From positions 1 to 35,569 of the forward strand of contig NZ_JACSCW010000011.1 in the NCBI RefSeq assembly GCF_014333585.1: a stretch of DNA of 35,569 nt. The letters run 5' to 3'. The position numbers and the translations under genes were made by a program. Below the pieces are notes generated by a model that worked only from the letters and a program-made list of their open reading frames with translations, was not told the origin of the DNA and did not search any database. Origin of the DNA: Hymenobacter sp. BT188. GTDB lineage: Bacteria; Bacteroidota; Bacteroidia; Cytophagales; Hymenobacteraceae. This document shows positions 15,519-24,271 of this stretch, piece after piece; positions within the stretch are counted from its first letter, which is position 1, and each line of letters starts with the position of its first letter.

Positions 15519-17861
15519 ATGAATGACGCACTCTTCCCCTTAAAGTCTGACCAACCAGACGTAAAAGATATCAAGCAGTTACTGCGACAGTATAGCCGTC
15601 ATTGGTATTGGTTTTTGCTGGCACTCACCCTAAGCCTGGGAGTCGCTTTTTTGTATCTGCGCTACTATGCTATTCCGCAGTACCACGTGTACAGTACGCT
15701 GCTGGTAAAGGACGATAAAAGTGGGCAAAGCTTGTCCAGTGCCGATGCTTTAACGGATTTAGGTTCCTTTAAGACTACGCGGAACATCGACAATGAGATG
15801 CAGGTACTGAAATCCCGCACCTTAATGGAGAGGGTGGTCAGCGAACTCGGCTTATCTACGACGTACATGGTGGAAGGCCGGGTAGTCGACCGAGAAATCT
15901 ACGGGCGCGGCTTACCCATCAAGGTGCTGATTAATAATTTAGATTCTACTGCGGCGGGTAAATCATTTACCCTACACCTGAAACCGGGCACTTCTTTCAC
16001 CCTCGCCGATCACAATGGGCAGAGTACCAACCATAGTTTTGGTCAGCAAATTCGCCAGCCTTACGGGACCTTCACCATCGTTGCTACCCCCGGCCAACGT
16101 CTGTCCGCGGGTAAAATCACGGTTCATTTACGGGATGTGCAGCAACTAATTAATCATTATAATCAGGTGGTTAGCGTGCAGCCGGTAAATAAAGAAGCCA
16201 GCGTGTTGCTGGTGAGCTTGGTAGATCCCATCCCAGAAAAAGCGAAAAATATCATCAACAAGCTGATGGAGGTGTATAATAAGGAGGCTATCGAGGATAA
16301 AAACCTCATGGCAACCAATACACTGAAATTCTTGGATGAGCGGCTGCAGTATATCACCACCGAGCTCTCTACCGTAGAAAAAGGAGTAGAACAATACAAG
16401 AGCAAGTATGGGTTGACCGATATCACAACCCAAGCGTCGGAGTATACAACCCTAGCCAGCGATTATAACCGGCAGCTATCAGAGTGGGCCATCCAGATTG
16501 ACGTGCTGGAATCTATCGAAGACTATTTACGAAAAACAACGGGTCAATATTCCCTGGTACCCAGCACCCTGGGCATTCAGGACGCTACCTTGCTGGGCTT
16601 AATTGCCCAATTTAATGAGCTGCAGCTTGAGCGGGAGCGCATGCTACGCACCACCCAACCCAGCAACCCCTTGGTGCAGAATATCAACGAGCAATTAGCT
16701 AACCTACGAGTAAACATTCTGGAGAATCTGCGCAATATCAAACGAGGACTGCAGATTACCAGTAACAATTTAAAGAACACCTCGGGTCAATTTCAGTCCC
16801 AAATCAAGCGGGTCCCGGCCATGGAGCGCGCGCTCCTAGAAATCAACCGCCAGCAAGCCATCAAGCAGAACATTTACGTATATCTGCTGCAAAAGCGGGA
16901 AGAAACAGCTTTGTCCCTGGCAGCTACTGCCTCCGTTGCCCGAGTACTTGATCCAGCGATGGGGGGGGATTATCCTATTAGCCCCAACGGTCAAACTATT
17001 TATTTAATAGCGCTGCTGGTTGGGCTAGGACTACCCCTCGCCGGAATCTATATCAGCACGTTGCTTAATAATAAGGTGCAAACCCAACAGGATATAACTA
17101 ACGTAACTGCTACCCCCATTTTAGGCGAGATAGTGCATAACAACGACAGAAATAAGACAGTCGTCGTGTCTCAAGACAGCCGTAGTCCCATAGCAGAAAT
17201 GTTTCGACTCATTCGGTCAAATCTTCACTTTGAAGCGCTAGGCAAAACCCACCTGATGGTGCTGGTGACTTCCAGCATGGGTGGCGAAGGCAAAACGTTT
17301 TTCAGCATCAATCTAGGGGCTAGTTTAGCTATCACGGGTAAGCGCGTGATCCTGCTTGACCTAGACCTGCGCGTTCCTAAGGTAGCAGCGGAGTTGGATT
17401 TGCCCGTGGGCTTAGGGATTACAGATTACTTAATAAATGATAATATTCTGATAACAGATATCATTAAGCCGTCCCATAAAGTACCTAATTTAGATGTAAT
17501 TAGCGCGGGGCCAGTACCGCCTAACCCCATGGAGCTGATGATGAGCCCCAAGTTTGCGCACCTCCTTCAGGAATTAAAAGAAAGCTTTGATTACGTCATC
17601 ATTGATACCCCCCCCATTGGTCAGGTGGCTGACGCTTTCGCCCTACGCTCCTTTGCTGACTTCAGTATTTATTTGGTCCGCTACAATTACACCTATAAGG
17701 CGCAGCTAAAAATTGTTCAAAATATACTTAAGAATAAGACCCTGAATAATCCTTTGATTGTACTGAATGATGCCAAGGAAGCTAATGGCACTAACTACGG
17801 TTATGGCTATGGCTACGGCTACGGACAGAAGGCCCTGAAAAGGAAAAAAACGGTGGGCTAG
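15519..17861 (+). CDS. wzc: Polysaccharide co-polymerase with BY-kinase domain (Wzc-like)
   Basis: A 780-residue inner-membrane protein that controls chain length and couples polymerisation to export through Wza. The first membrane helix is at about 31-48, followed by a periplasmic Wzz-type domain with long coiled coils (about 260-440), and a second helix at about 493-515. The cytoplasmic tyrosine kinase has Walker A MGGEGKT (587-593), Walker A' ILLDLDLR (611-618) and Walker B YVIIDTPP (692-699). The C-terminal tail has a Tyr-Gly repeat (NYGYGYGYGYGQ, 759-770) as the autophosphorylation cluster, followed by a basic end. Domain order and length are those of full Wzc, so kinase and co-polymerase are on one chain. 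Confidence 0.95.
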   Translation: MNDALFPLKSDQPDVKDIKQLLRQYSRHWYWFLLALTLSLGVAFLYLRYYAIPQYHVYSTLLVKDDKSGQSLSSADALTDLGSFKTTRNIDNEMQVLKSRTLMERVVSELGLSTTYMVEGRVVDREIYGRGLPIKVLINNLDSTAAGKSFTLHLKPGTSFTLADHNGQSTNHSFGQQIRQPYGTFTIVATPGQRLSAGKITVHLRDVQQLINHYNQVVSVQPVNKEASVLLVSLVDPIPEKAKNIINKLMEVYNKEAIEDKNLMATNTLKFLDERLQYITTELSTVEKGVEQYKSKYGLTDITTQASEYTTLASDYNRQLSEWAIQIDVLESIEDYLRKTTGQYSLVPSTLGIQDATLLGLIAQFNELQLERERMLRTTQPSNPLVQNINEQLANLRVNILENLRNIKRGLQITSNNLKNTSGQFQSQIKRVPAMERALLEINRQQAIKQNIYVYLLQKREETALSLAATASVARVLDPAMGGDYPISPNGQTIYLIALLVGLGLPLAGIYISTLLNNKVQTQQDITNVTATPILGEIVHNNDRNKTVVVSQDSRSPIAEMFRLIRSNLHFEALGKTHLMVLVTSSMGGEGKTFFSINLGASLAITGKRVILLDLDLRVPKVAAELDLPVGLGITDYLINDNILITDIIKPSHKVPNLDVISAGPVPPNPMELMMSPKFAHLLQELKESFDYVIIDTPPIGQVADAFALRSFADFSIYLVRYNYTYKAQLKIVQNILKNKTLNNPLIVLNDAKEANGTNYGYGYGYGYGQKALKRKKTVG

Positions 17862-17921
17862 TTGAAACCGACAGGGTGAAGTCTTTACTTCTAATGTTTA
17901 TGACTGAAAAATCTAATCCTG

Positions 17922-18170
17922 GTGGGCCCCACTACCCGCAAGAAATACACGCCCGCTTTTAAAGCGGAGTGCGTGCGCCAGGTCGCCGCCGGAGCCCGGC
18001 AAACCGACGTGGCACGTGCCCAAGGTCTCTCACCGGCGCTGTTGGGCCGCTGGCAGCGCCAGGCGCTGGAGCAAGCCGTGCACAGCAGCGTGGAACGGGA
18101 CGAAATTAAGCGGCTACGCTCTGAACTCAAGCGCGTGGAAATTGAGTGTAGTATTGCAATAAATTCGTAA
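17922..18170 (+). pseudogene. Transposase orfA remnant of the IS3-type element
   Basis: An 82-residue reading frame with a GTG start. The helix-turn-helix region is well preserved, but the C-terminus, where the family normally has a leucine-zipper ending in ILKKA..IFS, reads VEIECSIAINS and stops early. The expected IFSRP-like sequence is found just downstream in another frame, which points to a frameshift near 18145-18165. Confidence 0.65.
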
Positions 18171-18195
18171 CCATCTTCTCCCGACCGCCTCAGTC

Positions 18196-18655
18196 ATGAG
18201 CCGTTATACCCTGATTGCGGCCTACACCGAGTCCTGGCCTGTGCAGTCGTTTTACCAGCTGTTGGCGATGAGCCCAGCCAGCTACTACCAATGGCGGCAG
18301 CAGCCAGCGTGCGCGCCAGTATCGTGGCATATTGCCGCCCAGGCCGCGTTTACGCGCCATGCCCACCGGTATGGCACCCAGCGGTCGCGGGCTGCATTAC
18401 GGCCCTTCGCGCCCACATCGAAGCCGCCCTCAGCTTCAGCCGACCCAGTGATCCCTAGGACAACCAGGCCAAGGCCGGCTGGAGCACGCTCAAACCGAGT
18501 TGCTGCCCCATGACCCTGCCTTCGTCGCCCTCGAAGAAGCCTGCCTGGAAGTGGCCCCATTACTTCGACTCCTATTTCAACTTCGGCCACTGGTATTCCG
18601 CCCTCGGCTACCGCTCGCCCTACCAATGTGAACACGCCCCGAAAATCCATCTACT
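18196..18655 (+). pseudogene. Transposase orfB remnant with internal deletion
   Basis: It starts MSRYTLIAAYTESWPVQSFY and keeps the first 70 residues of an IS3 OrfB. From about 18400 the frame is scrambled. The C-terminal end reappears in other frames near 18470-18650 (GWSTLK, LEEACLEV, then YFDSYFNFGHWYSALGYRS). The two catalytic Asp regions are deleted and the region that should carry the catalytic Glu reads QAKAGWSTLK, so it cannot be active. Confidence 0.7.
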
Positions 18656-18780
18656 TTAGTTTACTGTCCGTTTTACGGGACCACTACATAGAGCAAATGC
18701 TTTACGTAAATTATCCCCTTACGCATAGTAGCAAAAGGCTAGCCCTTTAATGCTAGCTGTTATGACCATCCGTGCCTTTC

Positions 18781-20079
18781 ATGAATTTGTTTATTCAACG
18801 TCTGTCTACTAATCCTCACTATGCCAAGGCACTAGACTGGGGTAAGTTACTCACCATCACTAGCGGGGCGCAGATACTTATCCAAGGTATTGGACTCATT
18901 AGCAGCATTATAGTTATACGCCTGCTTCCGGCCCATGAATATGCGTTATATACCTTAGCCAACACCATGCTGGGCACGATAACAGTGCTAGCCGACGGAG
19001 GTATTTCCGCTGGCGTGATGGCGCAAGGAGGCAAATATTGGCAGGACCGGGAAAAGCTAGGAGCTGTATTAGTGACTGGCCTGGCCCTCAGAAAAAAATT
19101 TGCACTATACAGCTTACTTGTTGCCAGCCCAGCTTTACTATACTTGCTGCTGCATCACAACGCCGGGTGGATAATGGCGGTTGTGTTAGTGCTGTCCATC
19201 ATGCCTGCGTTCTTTATGGGTTTATCTGGCGTCTTGTTTGAAATAGCGCCTAAACTGCATCAAGATATTGTTCCGTTGCAAAAGAACCAAGTAGGGGTCA
19301 ACACTGGCCGCCTTGCGTTGATATCGCTGCTACTCTTTTCATTTCCTTGGGCTTTTCTAGCCATATTGGCTGCCGGAATTCCGCAAGTTTGGGCAAACAA
19401 GAATTTACGCAAAATATCTACGAAGTATGCTAACTGGAAGCAAAGACCAGATCCGCACGTCCAGCAAGACATCCTCGTCTTCGTCAAGCGCATCATGCCC
19501 GGGGCCATCTACTACTGTCTTTCGGGCCAAGTAACTCTTTGGTTGATTTCCATATTCGGCTCTACTACTGAAGTAGCACAAATAGGAGCGTTGGGTCGAT
19601 TGGGAATGCTCCTTGGACTCTTTAACATGCTATTTGCGACGCTAATACTGCCCCGCTATGCACGACTCCCAAACAACGCTGCTTTATTGTTAAGCCGATA
19701 TCTATTTATTCAAGCGGGATTCATTCTACTAAGTACTTGTGTTGTTAGTCTTGTCTGGAATTTCCCATTGGAAGCGTTATGGATCCTCGGTAAGGAATAC
19801 AGAAGCTTAACGACGGAAGTAGTGCTCAGCGTAGCTAATGGCTGTTTGGGTCTACTCGTGGGAGCGTCATTCTCAACCTGCACAAGCAGAGGCTGGGTCA
19901 TCCATCCCTTACTTTCAATCCCCATTGCCATTGGAGCCATTATCTGTGGGGTAACGTTGCTTGACATCCGTTCCCTTCAGGGTATCTTACTGCTGAATAT
20001 GTTTGTCGCTTTAGTAGAATTTGGCATATATTTCTCCTATAACCTGATTAAAATCAATCAGCTTAGGAATCTGCACTAA
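18781..20079 (+). CDS. wzx: Polysaccharide flippase (Wzx-like)
   Basis: A 432-residue integral membrane protein of the oligosaccharide/lipid flippase superfamily, which would move undecaprenyl-linked repeat units to the periplasmic side. The N-terminal signature is clear: WGKLLTITSGAQILIQGIGL, then a helix with IIVIRLLPAHEYALYTLANT and GGISAGVMAQGG. About 12 hydrophobic segments span the protein, with a basic cytoplasmic loop at about 205-235. ATG at 18781 is chosen; a GTG three codons upstream is possible. It starts about 95 bp after the IS remnant and is followed at 20139 by a glycosyltransferase, opening the large rightward cluster. Sequence identity in this family is low, so substrate cannot be predicted. 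Confidence 0.85.
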   Translation: MNLFIQRLSTNPHYAKALDWGKLLTITSGAQILIQGIGLISSIIVIRLLPAHEYALYTLANTMLGTITVLADGGISAGVMAQGGKYWQDREKLGAVLVTGLALRKKFALYSLLVASPALLYLLLHHNAGWIMAVVLVLSIMPAFFMGLSGVLFEIAPKLHQDIVPLQKNQVGVNTGRLALISLLLFSFPWAFLAILAAGIPQVWANKNLRKISTKYANWKQRPDPHVQQDILVFVKRIMPGAIYYCLSGQVTLWLISIFGSTTEVAQIGALGRLGMLLGLFNMLFATLILPRYARLPNNAALLLSRYLFIQAGFILLSTCVVSLVWNFPLEALWILGKEYRSLTTEVVLSVANGCLGLLVGASFSTCTSRGWVIHPLLSIPIAIGAIICGVTLLDIRSLQGILLLNMFVALVEFGIYFSYNLIKINQLRNLH

Positions 20080-20138
20080 AAACGAGAGGGAGCCTCCGGT
20101 TAACAAAGCATCCTTCTTAGTTTTCCCATTTGATACAC

Positions 20139-21092
20139 ATGAAGTCCATTGTTTGTACCCTCTTCGAAGGAAACTATCATTACGGTTTAGCAGCACTAAT
20201 TAATTCGCTCTATAATCAAGGTTACCGAGGAGAAGTGTATGCTGGTTACCGAGGACCGTTACCTTTTTGGGCGTCAAGCGCAGTAGCCAGCCCAGAACTC
20301 GCTTGGCCTGGCAGTTGCTCCTTGATAGTGGGAGCAGGGCTGAAACTTAACTTTCTTCCACTTAAGACTGATTACCACTTTACCAATTACAAGCCTGATT
20401 TCATGCTCAGTCTCTGGGATGGGCTTTCTAATCAAGCAGATGCGATCTTCTACTTCGATCCTGATATAGTGGTAATAACTCCCTGGCGACTTTTTGACGG
20501 TTGGGTCGGCTGCGGAGTTGCATTGTGTGAAGATGTTAACTCGCCAGTAGCCGAACATCATCCCACTCGCACTGCTTGGCGCCGTTATTTTGGTTCCAAA
20601 GGGTTTACATTGAGATTTAAAGAAGCGATGTATGTGAATGGCGGATTCGTGGGTGTTCAAAAACAAGACATTAGTTTCCTCACTACATGGCAAGCATTAC
20701 AAGAAGCCATGGCTCCTGCTATTGGGGGCCTTAATCGTTCCACTTTTACGGGTATAGAATCTTTGCCATTTGCTCCTTTTAGCAAAACGGATCAGGATGC
20801 ACTGAATGCAACAATAGAGGCCTGGGTGGGGAATGTAAGTCTTGTCGGCAAAGAAGGTATGGCATTTAAAGTGGGCGGCCGACTTATGTCGCACGCATTA
20901 GGAAAGTTAAAGCCCTGGACATACAAACCGTTAATCGGATCTTTCGCAGGCCAGTTGCCACGACTTGCCGATCGTGACTATTGGAGTTCTGCCAATGGCC
21001 CTATCTTATCGCAACCTGCAGCGCTAGTTTGGCGTCGGCAACTAGGTATAAAAGTAGCCGCTTTGATAGGTAGATTTTATCGACGGAATTGA
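20139..21092 (+). CDS. GT8-like glycosyltransferase
   Basis: A 317-residue protein with N-terminal MKSIVCTLFEGNYHYGLAAL, resembling GT-A glycosyltransferases of the glycogenin/GT8-like group. The metal-binding DxD motif is IFYFDPDIVV (Asp107 and Asp109). The VNGGFVGVQKQD segment matches the region following DxD in such enzymes, and SKTDQDALNATI resembles their conserved DQD.LN motif. A C-terminal His in LMSHALGKLKPW may be the usual metal ligand (H..G..KPW). ATG at 20139 is preferred to a TTG three codons earlier. It is predicted to be cytoplasmic and to transfer one sugar of the repeat unit. Confidence 0.82.
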   Translation: MKSIVCTLFEGNYHYGLAALINSLYNQGYRGEVYAGYRGPLPFWASSAVASPELAWPGSCSLIVGAGLKLNFLPLKTDYHFTNYKPDFMLSLWDGLSNQADAIFYFDPDIVVITPWRLFDGWVGCGVALCEDVNSPVAEHHPTRTAWRRYFGSKGFTLRFKEAMYVNGGFVGVQKQDISFLTTWQALQEAMAPAIGGLNRSTFTGIESLPFAPFSKTDQDALNATIEAWVGNVSLVGKEGMAFKVGGRLMSHALGKLKPWTYKPLIGSFAGQLPRLADRDYWSSANGPILSQPAALVWRRQLGIKVAALIGRFYRRN

Positions 21093-21170
21093 CCTATCTA
21101 TTAAATAGGCTTTTAATATTAAAAGTTTTATTACGCATTTTCTTATTACAAAGAACATCAATACAGGCGA

Positions 21171-22301
21171 ATGAAAATTGTTTTTCTCTGTGGCTGTTTG
21201 GAACCCGGACGTGACGGGGTAGGTGACTATGTACGCCGTCTAGCCGTGGAGGTGCAGCAACAAGGGCACCTGGTACAAGCAATTGCTTTGAAAGACTACT
21301 TCACTACTGCCGAGATTATAGAGAGTCAGCAAACACCGGCTGGTGATTTAATAACACTGCGACTGCCGGCTATAGAGGAGGCCGCCTTACGGTTTGAGCG
21401 CGCTAAGCAGTGGATTGACAACTTTAACCCGGACTGGCTTAGCCTGCAATTCGTGCCTTTTTCTTTTCATCCGAAAGGTCTTCCGTTTCAGTTAATAAAA
21501 AGACTAGTGCGCTTGGGGCAAGGCAGGGTATGGCACCTTATGATCCATGAATTATGGTTAGGAATGAAAAGTGAAGCCTCAGTTAAATACGTGTGGTGGG
21601 GGAAAGTTCAGCGCTACTTAATTAAGCTACTCATTGAGCGGCTTCAACCTAAAATAATTCATACGCAACTTCCGCTTTATCAGGCCCAACTTGTTAAACT
21701 GGGCTTTGACAGCTATCATCTGCCGCTTTTCTCGAACATATATAATGTTCAAGAAAACTATTCTTCAGATATGGTGGACTATACGTCTAATAAATATGCT
21801 AAAGGTATCAGCCTAATAGTCTTTGGAACTATACACCGAGGAGCCCCGATACACCATTTTGCACAGGATGCTGCTCTTTTTTCAAGAAAGAATGCAGTGC
21901 CTGTTACACTAAAAATAATTGGGCGCTGTGGCGATGAGCAACACCACTGGTGCGATGTCTGGAAAGCAGTGGGTCTACCTGTGGAGGTGTTAGGTGAACA
22001 ATCTCCCAATGTTATTTCTAGGGTACTGCTAGAGTCCTCGCTCGGTATAGCAACTACGCCCGCCTTATTGCTAGGCAAAAGCGGTACCGCTGCTGCCATG
22101 CGAGAACACGGCTTACCCATTCTTTGTGTGTCTGGCCCGTGGCATCCAAGAGGGGTAAGTAGCTTGGTTAACACAAGGGGGGTACTTATTTACCAAGAAG
22201 GAAATTTTGAGACTTATCTCACAGAAAAACCCGATACGAAAATCATCAGGCTATCCGATGTAGCCAAACAATTAACCGAAAGCCTGCTGGCTAGCATGTA
22301 A
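21171..22301 (+). CDS. GT-B glycosyltransferase, atypical GT4-like
   Basis: A 376-residue protein beginning MKIVFLCGCLEPGRDGVGDY, the usual N-terminal Rossmann strand and Gly-rich loop of GT4 enzymes (loop DGVGDYVRRLA). The second half contains a beta-strand start (GISLIVFGTIHRGAPIHHF) and VTLKIIGRCGDE, as in the nucleotide-sugar binding domain. However, the canonical E-x7-E motif is absent: the matching place reads LLLGKSGTAAAMREHGLPIL. It may therefore be an atypical retaining enzyme or a divergent family. It ends one base before the acyltransferase gene, so the two are likely translationally linked. Confidence 0.75.
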   Translation: MKIVFLCGCLEPGRDGVGDYVRRLAVEVQQQGHLVQAIALKDYFTTAEIIESQQTPAGDLITLRLPAIEEAALRFERAKQWIDNFNPDWLSLQFVPFSFHPKGLPFQLIKRLVRLGQGRVWHLMIHELWLGMKSEASVKYVWWGKVQRYLIKLLIERLQPKIIHTQLPLYQAQLVKLGFDSYHLPLFSNIYNVQENYSSDMVDYTSNKYAKGISLIVFGTIHRGAPIHHFAQDAALFSRKNAVPVTLKIIGRCGDEQHHWCDVWKAVGLPVEVLGEQSPNVISRVLLESSLGIATTPALLLGKSGTAAAMREHGLPILCVSGPWHPRGVSSLVNTRGVLIYQEGNFETYLTEKPDTKIIRLSDVAKQLTESLLASM

Positions 22302-22302
22302 C

Positions 22303-22896
22303 ATGGCGAGTTTAACTTATCTGTGGCAGCATCGCGCCAAGTTTGCTGTGGGTTCAAAGAAGTTTTATCGGGCGTGGGGCAAGCGTCTGTTATCCTACGC
22401 TGAACTAAGAAAACGTAACCGCAACCGGTTACGTTTGATCGCCGCAGGTGCACAAATTCACGAAACGGCAGAAATTGGTGAAGTGACTTTGGAGGGAAAC
22501 AAAAGGTGCTTAACTATAGGAGATTTTACCTTTATTGGCAAGGTAACTATAGCTTTACACTGTGCAGTAAGGATCGGAAACCGAGTCTGCATCAACGACG
22601 GAGTTCAGATTCTCTCAGCGTCCCACGATGTTCTGGATCCGAAGTGGCGCCTTACTAAAGGCGAAATTGTGATTGAGGACTACGCGTGGATAGGAACAGG
22701 TGCGTTCATTCTGCCGGGCGTTTGCATTGGGCGAGGGGCCGTTGTTGGAGCGGGCGCAGTGGTAAGCAAATCCGTTGCGCCCGGTGCTATTGTAGTTGGT
22801 AATCCGGCCAAACCTATTTCCAAATCCAGATGCAAAACATTTGACTACAATCCTTGTGAATTTTTGGCTGCCAACCGAGCTTGGTTGCTAGGTTAG
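22303..22896 (+). CDS. Hexapeptide-repeat acyltransferase
   Basis: A 197-residue left-handed beta-helix acyltransferase of the LbetaH/NodL-WbbJ type. Imperfect hexapeptide repeats run from about 55 to 160 (AEIGEVTLEGNKRCLTIGDFTFIGKV, then AWIGTGAFILPGVCIGRGAVVGAGAVV). The catalytic His is His108 in ILSASHDV, and GNPAKPI is the typical C-terminal motif. It would transfer an acetyl or other acyl group from CoA or ACP to a sugar of the repeat unit. The N-terminal 45 residues are basic. The start follows the upstream stop by 1 bp. An 11-bp inverted repeat near 22411-22436 lies in the coding sequence. Confidence 0.88.
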   Translation: MASLTYLWQHRAKFAVGSKKFYRAWGKRLLSYAELRKRNRNRLRLIAAGAQIHETAEIGEVTLEGNKRCLTIGDFTFIGKVTIALHCAVRIGNRVCINDGVQILSASHDVLDPKWRLTKGEIVIEDYAWIGTGAFILPGVCIGRGAVVGAGAVVSKSVAPGAIVVGNPAKPISKSRCKTFDYNPCEFLAANRAWLLG

Positions 22897-22929
22897 CCTT
22901 GTTCATTATATAAATCTTTAATCTCTATA

Positions 22930-24177
22930 ATGAGCGTTGTATTCTCTCATCCAACCGGCAATGCCAATGTTCGCGCTGCCGCCAACGGACTCGCTGAAGC
23001 AAAGCTATTAGCAGAATTTCATACAACCATTGCGGTATTCCCGGGGGGATTGCTAGACCGATTAGGGGCACTAGGTCCATTGTCGGAATTCCGTCGACGC
23101 CGATTTGATTCTGCCCTACGTCGGTATACCAGTGTATGGCCTTGGTTTGAAACAGGAAGGCTAATCTCGTCCCGGACAAGCTTTCATCAACTTACTAAGC
23201 ACGAAAAAGGTATTTTCAGCGTTGATGCCGTTTACCGCAACCTGGACAAACGCGTCGGCGATAGTATCCAACGCGCTTCCCGACGTGGAGCACAAGCGGT
23301 GTATGCGTACGAAGATGGGGCCGTTTCATCTTTTCGCCGGGCTAAGGGGCTTGGCTTGCAATGCTTCTACGATTTGCCTACGGGCTACTGGAGGGCCGCT
23401 CGGCGGCTGCTTTCGGGAGAGAAAGAGCGCTGGCCAGCATGGGCATCAACCATGACCGGGCTGAAGGATTCAGAAGCCAAGCTTTCTGCCAAAGACGAGG
23501 AATTAAGCCTGGCAAGTCGAATTTTTGTCGCTAGCACCTTCGTTGCTAATACCTTGAAAGAGTACCCGGGAGTGCTGCCGCCCATTGATATTATCCCTTA
23601 CGGCTTTCCTCCTACTGGGTTGAAACGAGAATACACCATTAGAAAACAAGGGCAAAAAATCAAGCTTTTGTTTGTCGGGAAACTCACCCAGCAAAAAGGG
23701 ATTGCTGACCTATTCGCCGCCGTCGATGGCCTTGACAACTGGGTTGAACTAACTTTAGTAGGCCACAAGGGTAGCAATGATTGCCCCGCGCTGGATGCTG
23801 CCTTGGCAAAGCACCGGTGGTATCCAACCCTGCCCCACGAAAGGGTGCTGCAGCTCATGCGGGCCCATGACGTACTGCTTTTTCCGTCTCTCTTCGACGG
23901 TTTTGGGCTGGTGTTGACAGAAGCAATGTCTCAGGGCACCCCCGTTATCACCACCGACCGCTCGGCCGGCCCCGACCTTATTACAAATGGTCAAGATGGC
24001 TGGCTCGTTGAGGCTGGCTCTCCCCCGGCGATTCAAAACGCTATTGAGCACTTGCTCTCCCACCCTGCCCTAGTTGCCAAAGTTGGCAACGAAGCGTGGG
24101 AAAAAGCGCGCAATCGGCCCTGGAAAATGTATAGCGAAGAGCTATCAGGTGCCATAAGCCGGCACCTGAATAAATAA
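22930..24177 (+). CDS. GT4 family glycosyltransferase
   Basis: A 415-residue GT-B enzyme. The N-terminal domain begins with SVVFSHPTGNANVRAAANGLAE, the acceptor-binding side. The C-terminal domain has LLFVGKLTQQKGIADLF at about 240 and the retaining catalytic motif FPSLFDGFGLVLTEAMSQGTPVI at about 320, in which Asp replaces the first Glu of E-x7-E. A long central segment (about 155-195, SGEKERWPAW through LASRIFVAS) is shared with a subgroup of GT4 proteins in exopolysaccharide loci. It is preceded by a short AT-rich gap of 33 bp and followed by 94 AT-rich bases before the polymerase gene. Confidence 0.9.
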   Translation: MSVVFSHPTGNANVRAAANGLAEAKLLAEFHTTIAVFPGGLLDRLGALGPLSEFRRRRFDSALRRYTSVWPWFETGRLISSRTSFHQLTKHEKGIFSVDAVYRNLDKRVGDSIQRASRRGAQAVYAYEDGAVSSFRRAKGLGLQCFYDLPTGYWRAARRLLSGEKERWPAWASTMTGLKDSEAKLSAKDEELSLASRIFVASTFVANTLKEYPGVLPPIDIIPYGFPPTGLKREYTIRKQGQKIKLLFVGKLTQQKGIADLFAAVDGLDNWVELTLVGHKGSNDCPALDAALAKHRWYPTLPHERVLQLMRAHDVLLFPSLFDGFGLVLTEAMSQGTPVITTDRSAGPDLITNGQDGWLVEAGSPPAIQNAIEHLLSHPALVAKVGNEAWEKARNRPWKMYSEELSGAISRHLNK

Positions 24178-24271
24178 GTTAATAATACATTCTTTATCAT
24201 ATAAAGCCATTTGCGCTACTTTAATTAAAATTAATAATTACAGTTGGTTTTAGCCTAAATAGATATTTGCC

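Larger units (their letters stand above)
17922..18686 (+). mobile_element. IS3-type insertion sequence remnant
   Basis: A decayed element between wzc and the flippase gene. 17922-18170 encodes an OrfA-like helix-turn-helix protein (RKKYTPAFKAECVRQVAAG, then LSPALLGRWQRQAL) whose end is altered. 18196-18400 encodes an OrfB N-terminus (SPASYYQWRQQP, HRYGTQRSRAAL). After that the sequence jumps to the OrfB C-terminus (GWSTLK, then FNFGHWYSALGYRSPYQ), so the catalytic core has been lost. The right end, read on the minus strand, begins TAGTGGTCCCGTAAAACGG, a plausible inverted repeat ending near 18686. No matching left end was found, so the left boundary is approximate. Confidence 0.75.

Noticed and set aside
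17800..17830. Short tandem repeat at the end of wzc as a possible microsatellite switch
   Set aside because: It encodes the Tyr-Gly autophosphorylation tail expected in this kinase family and uses mixed TAT/TAC and GGT/GGC codons, so protein function explains it.
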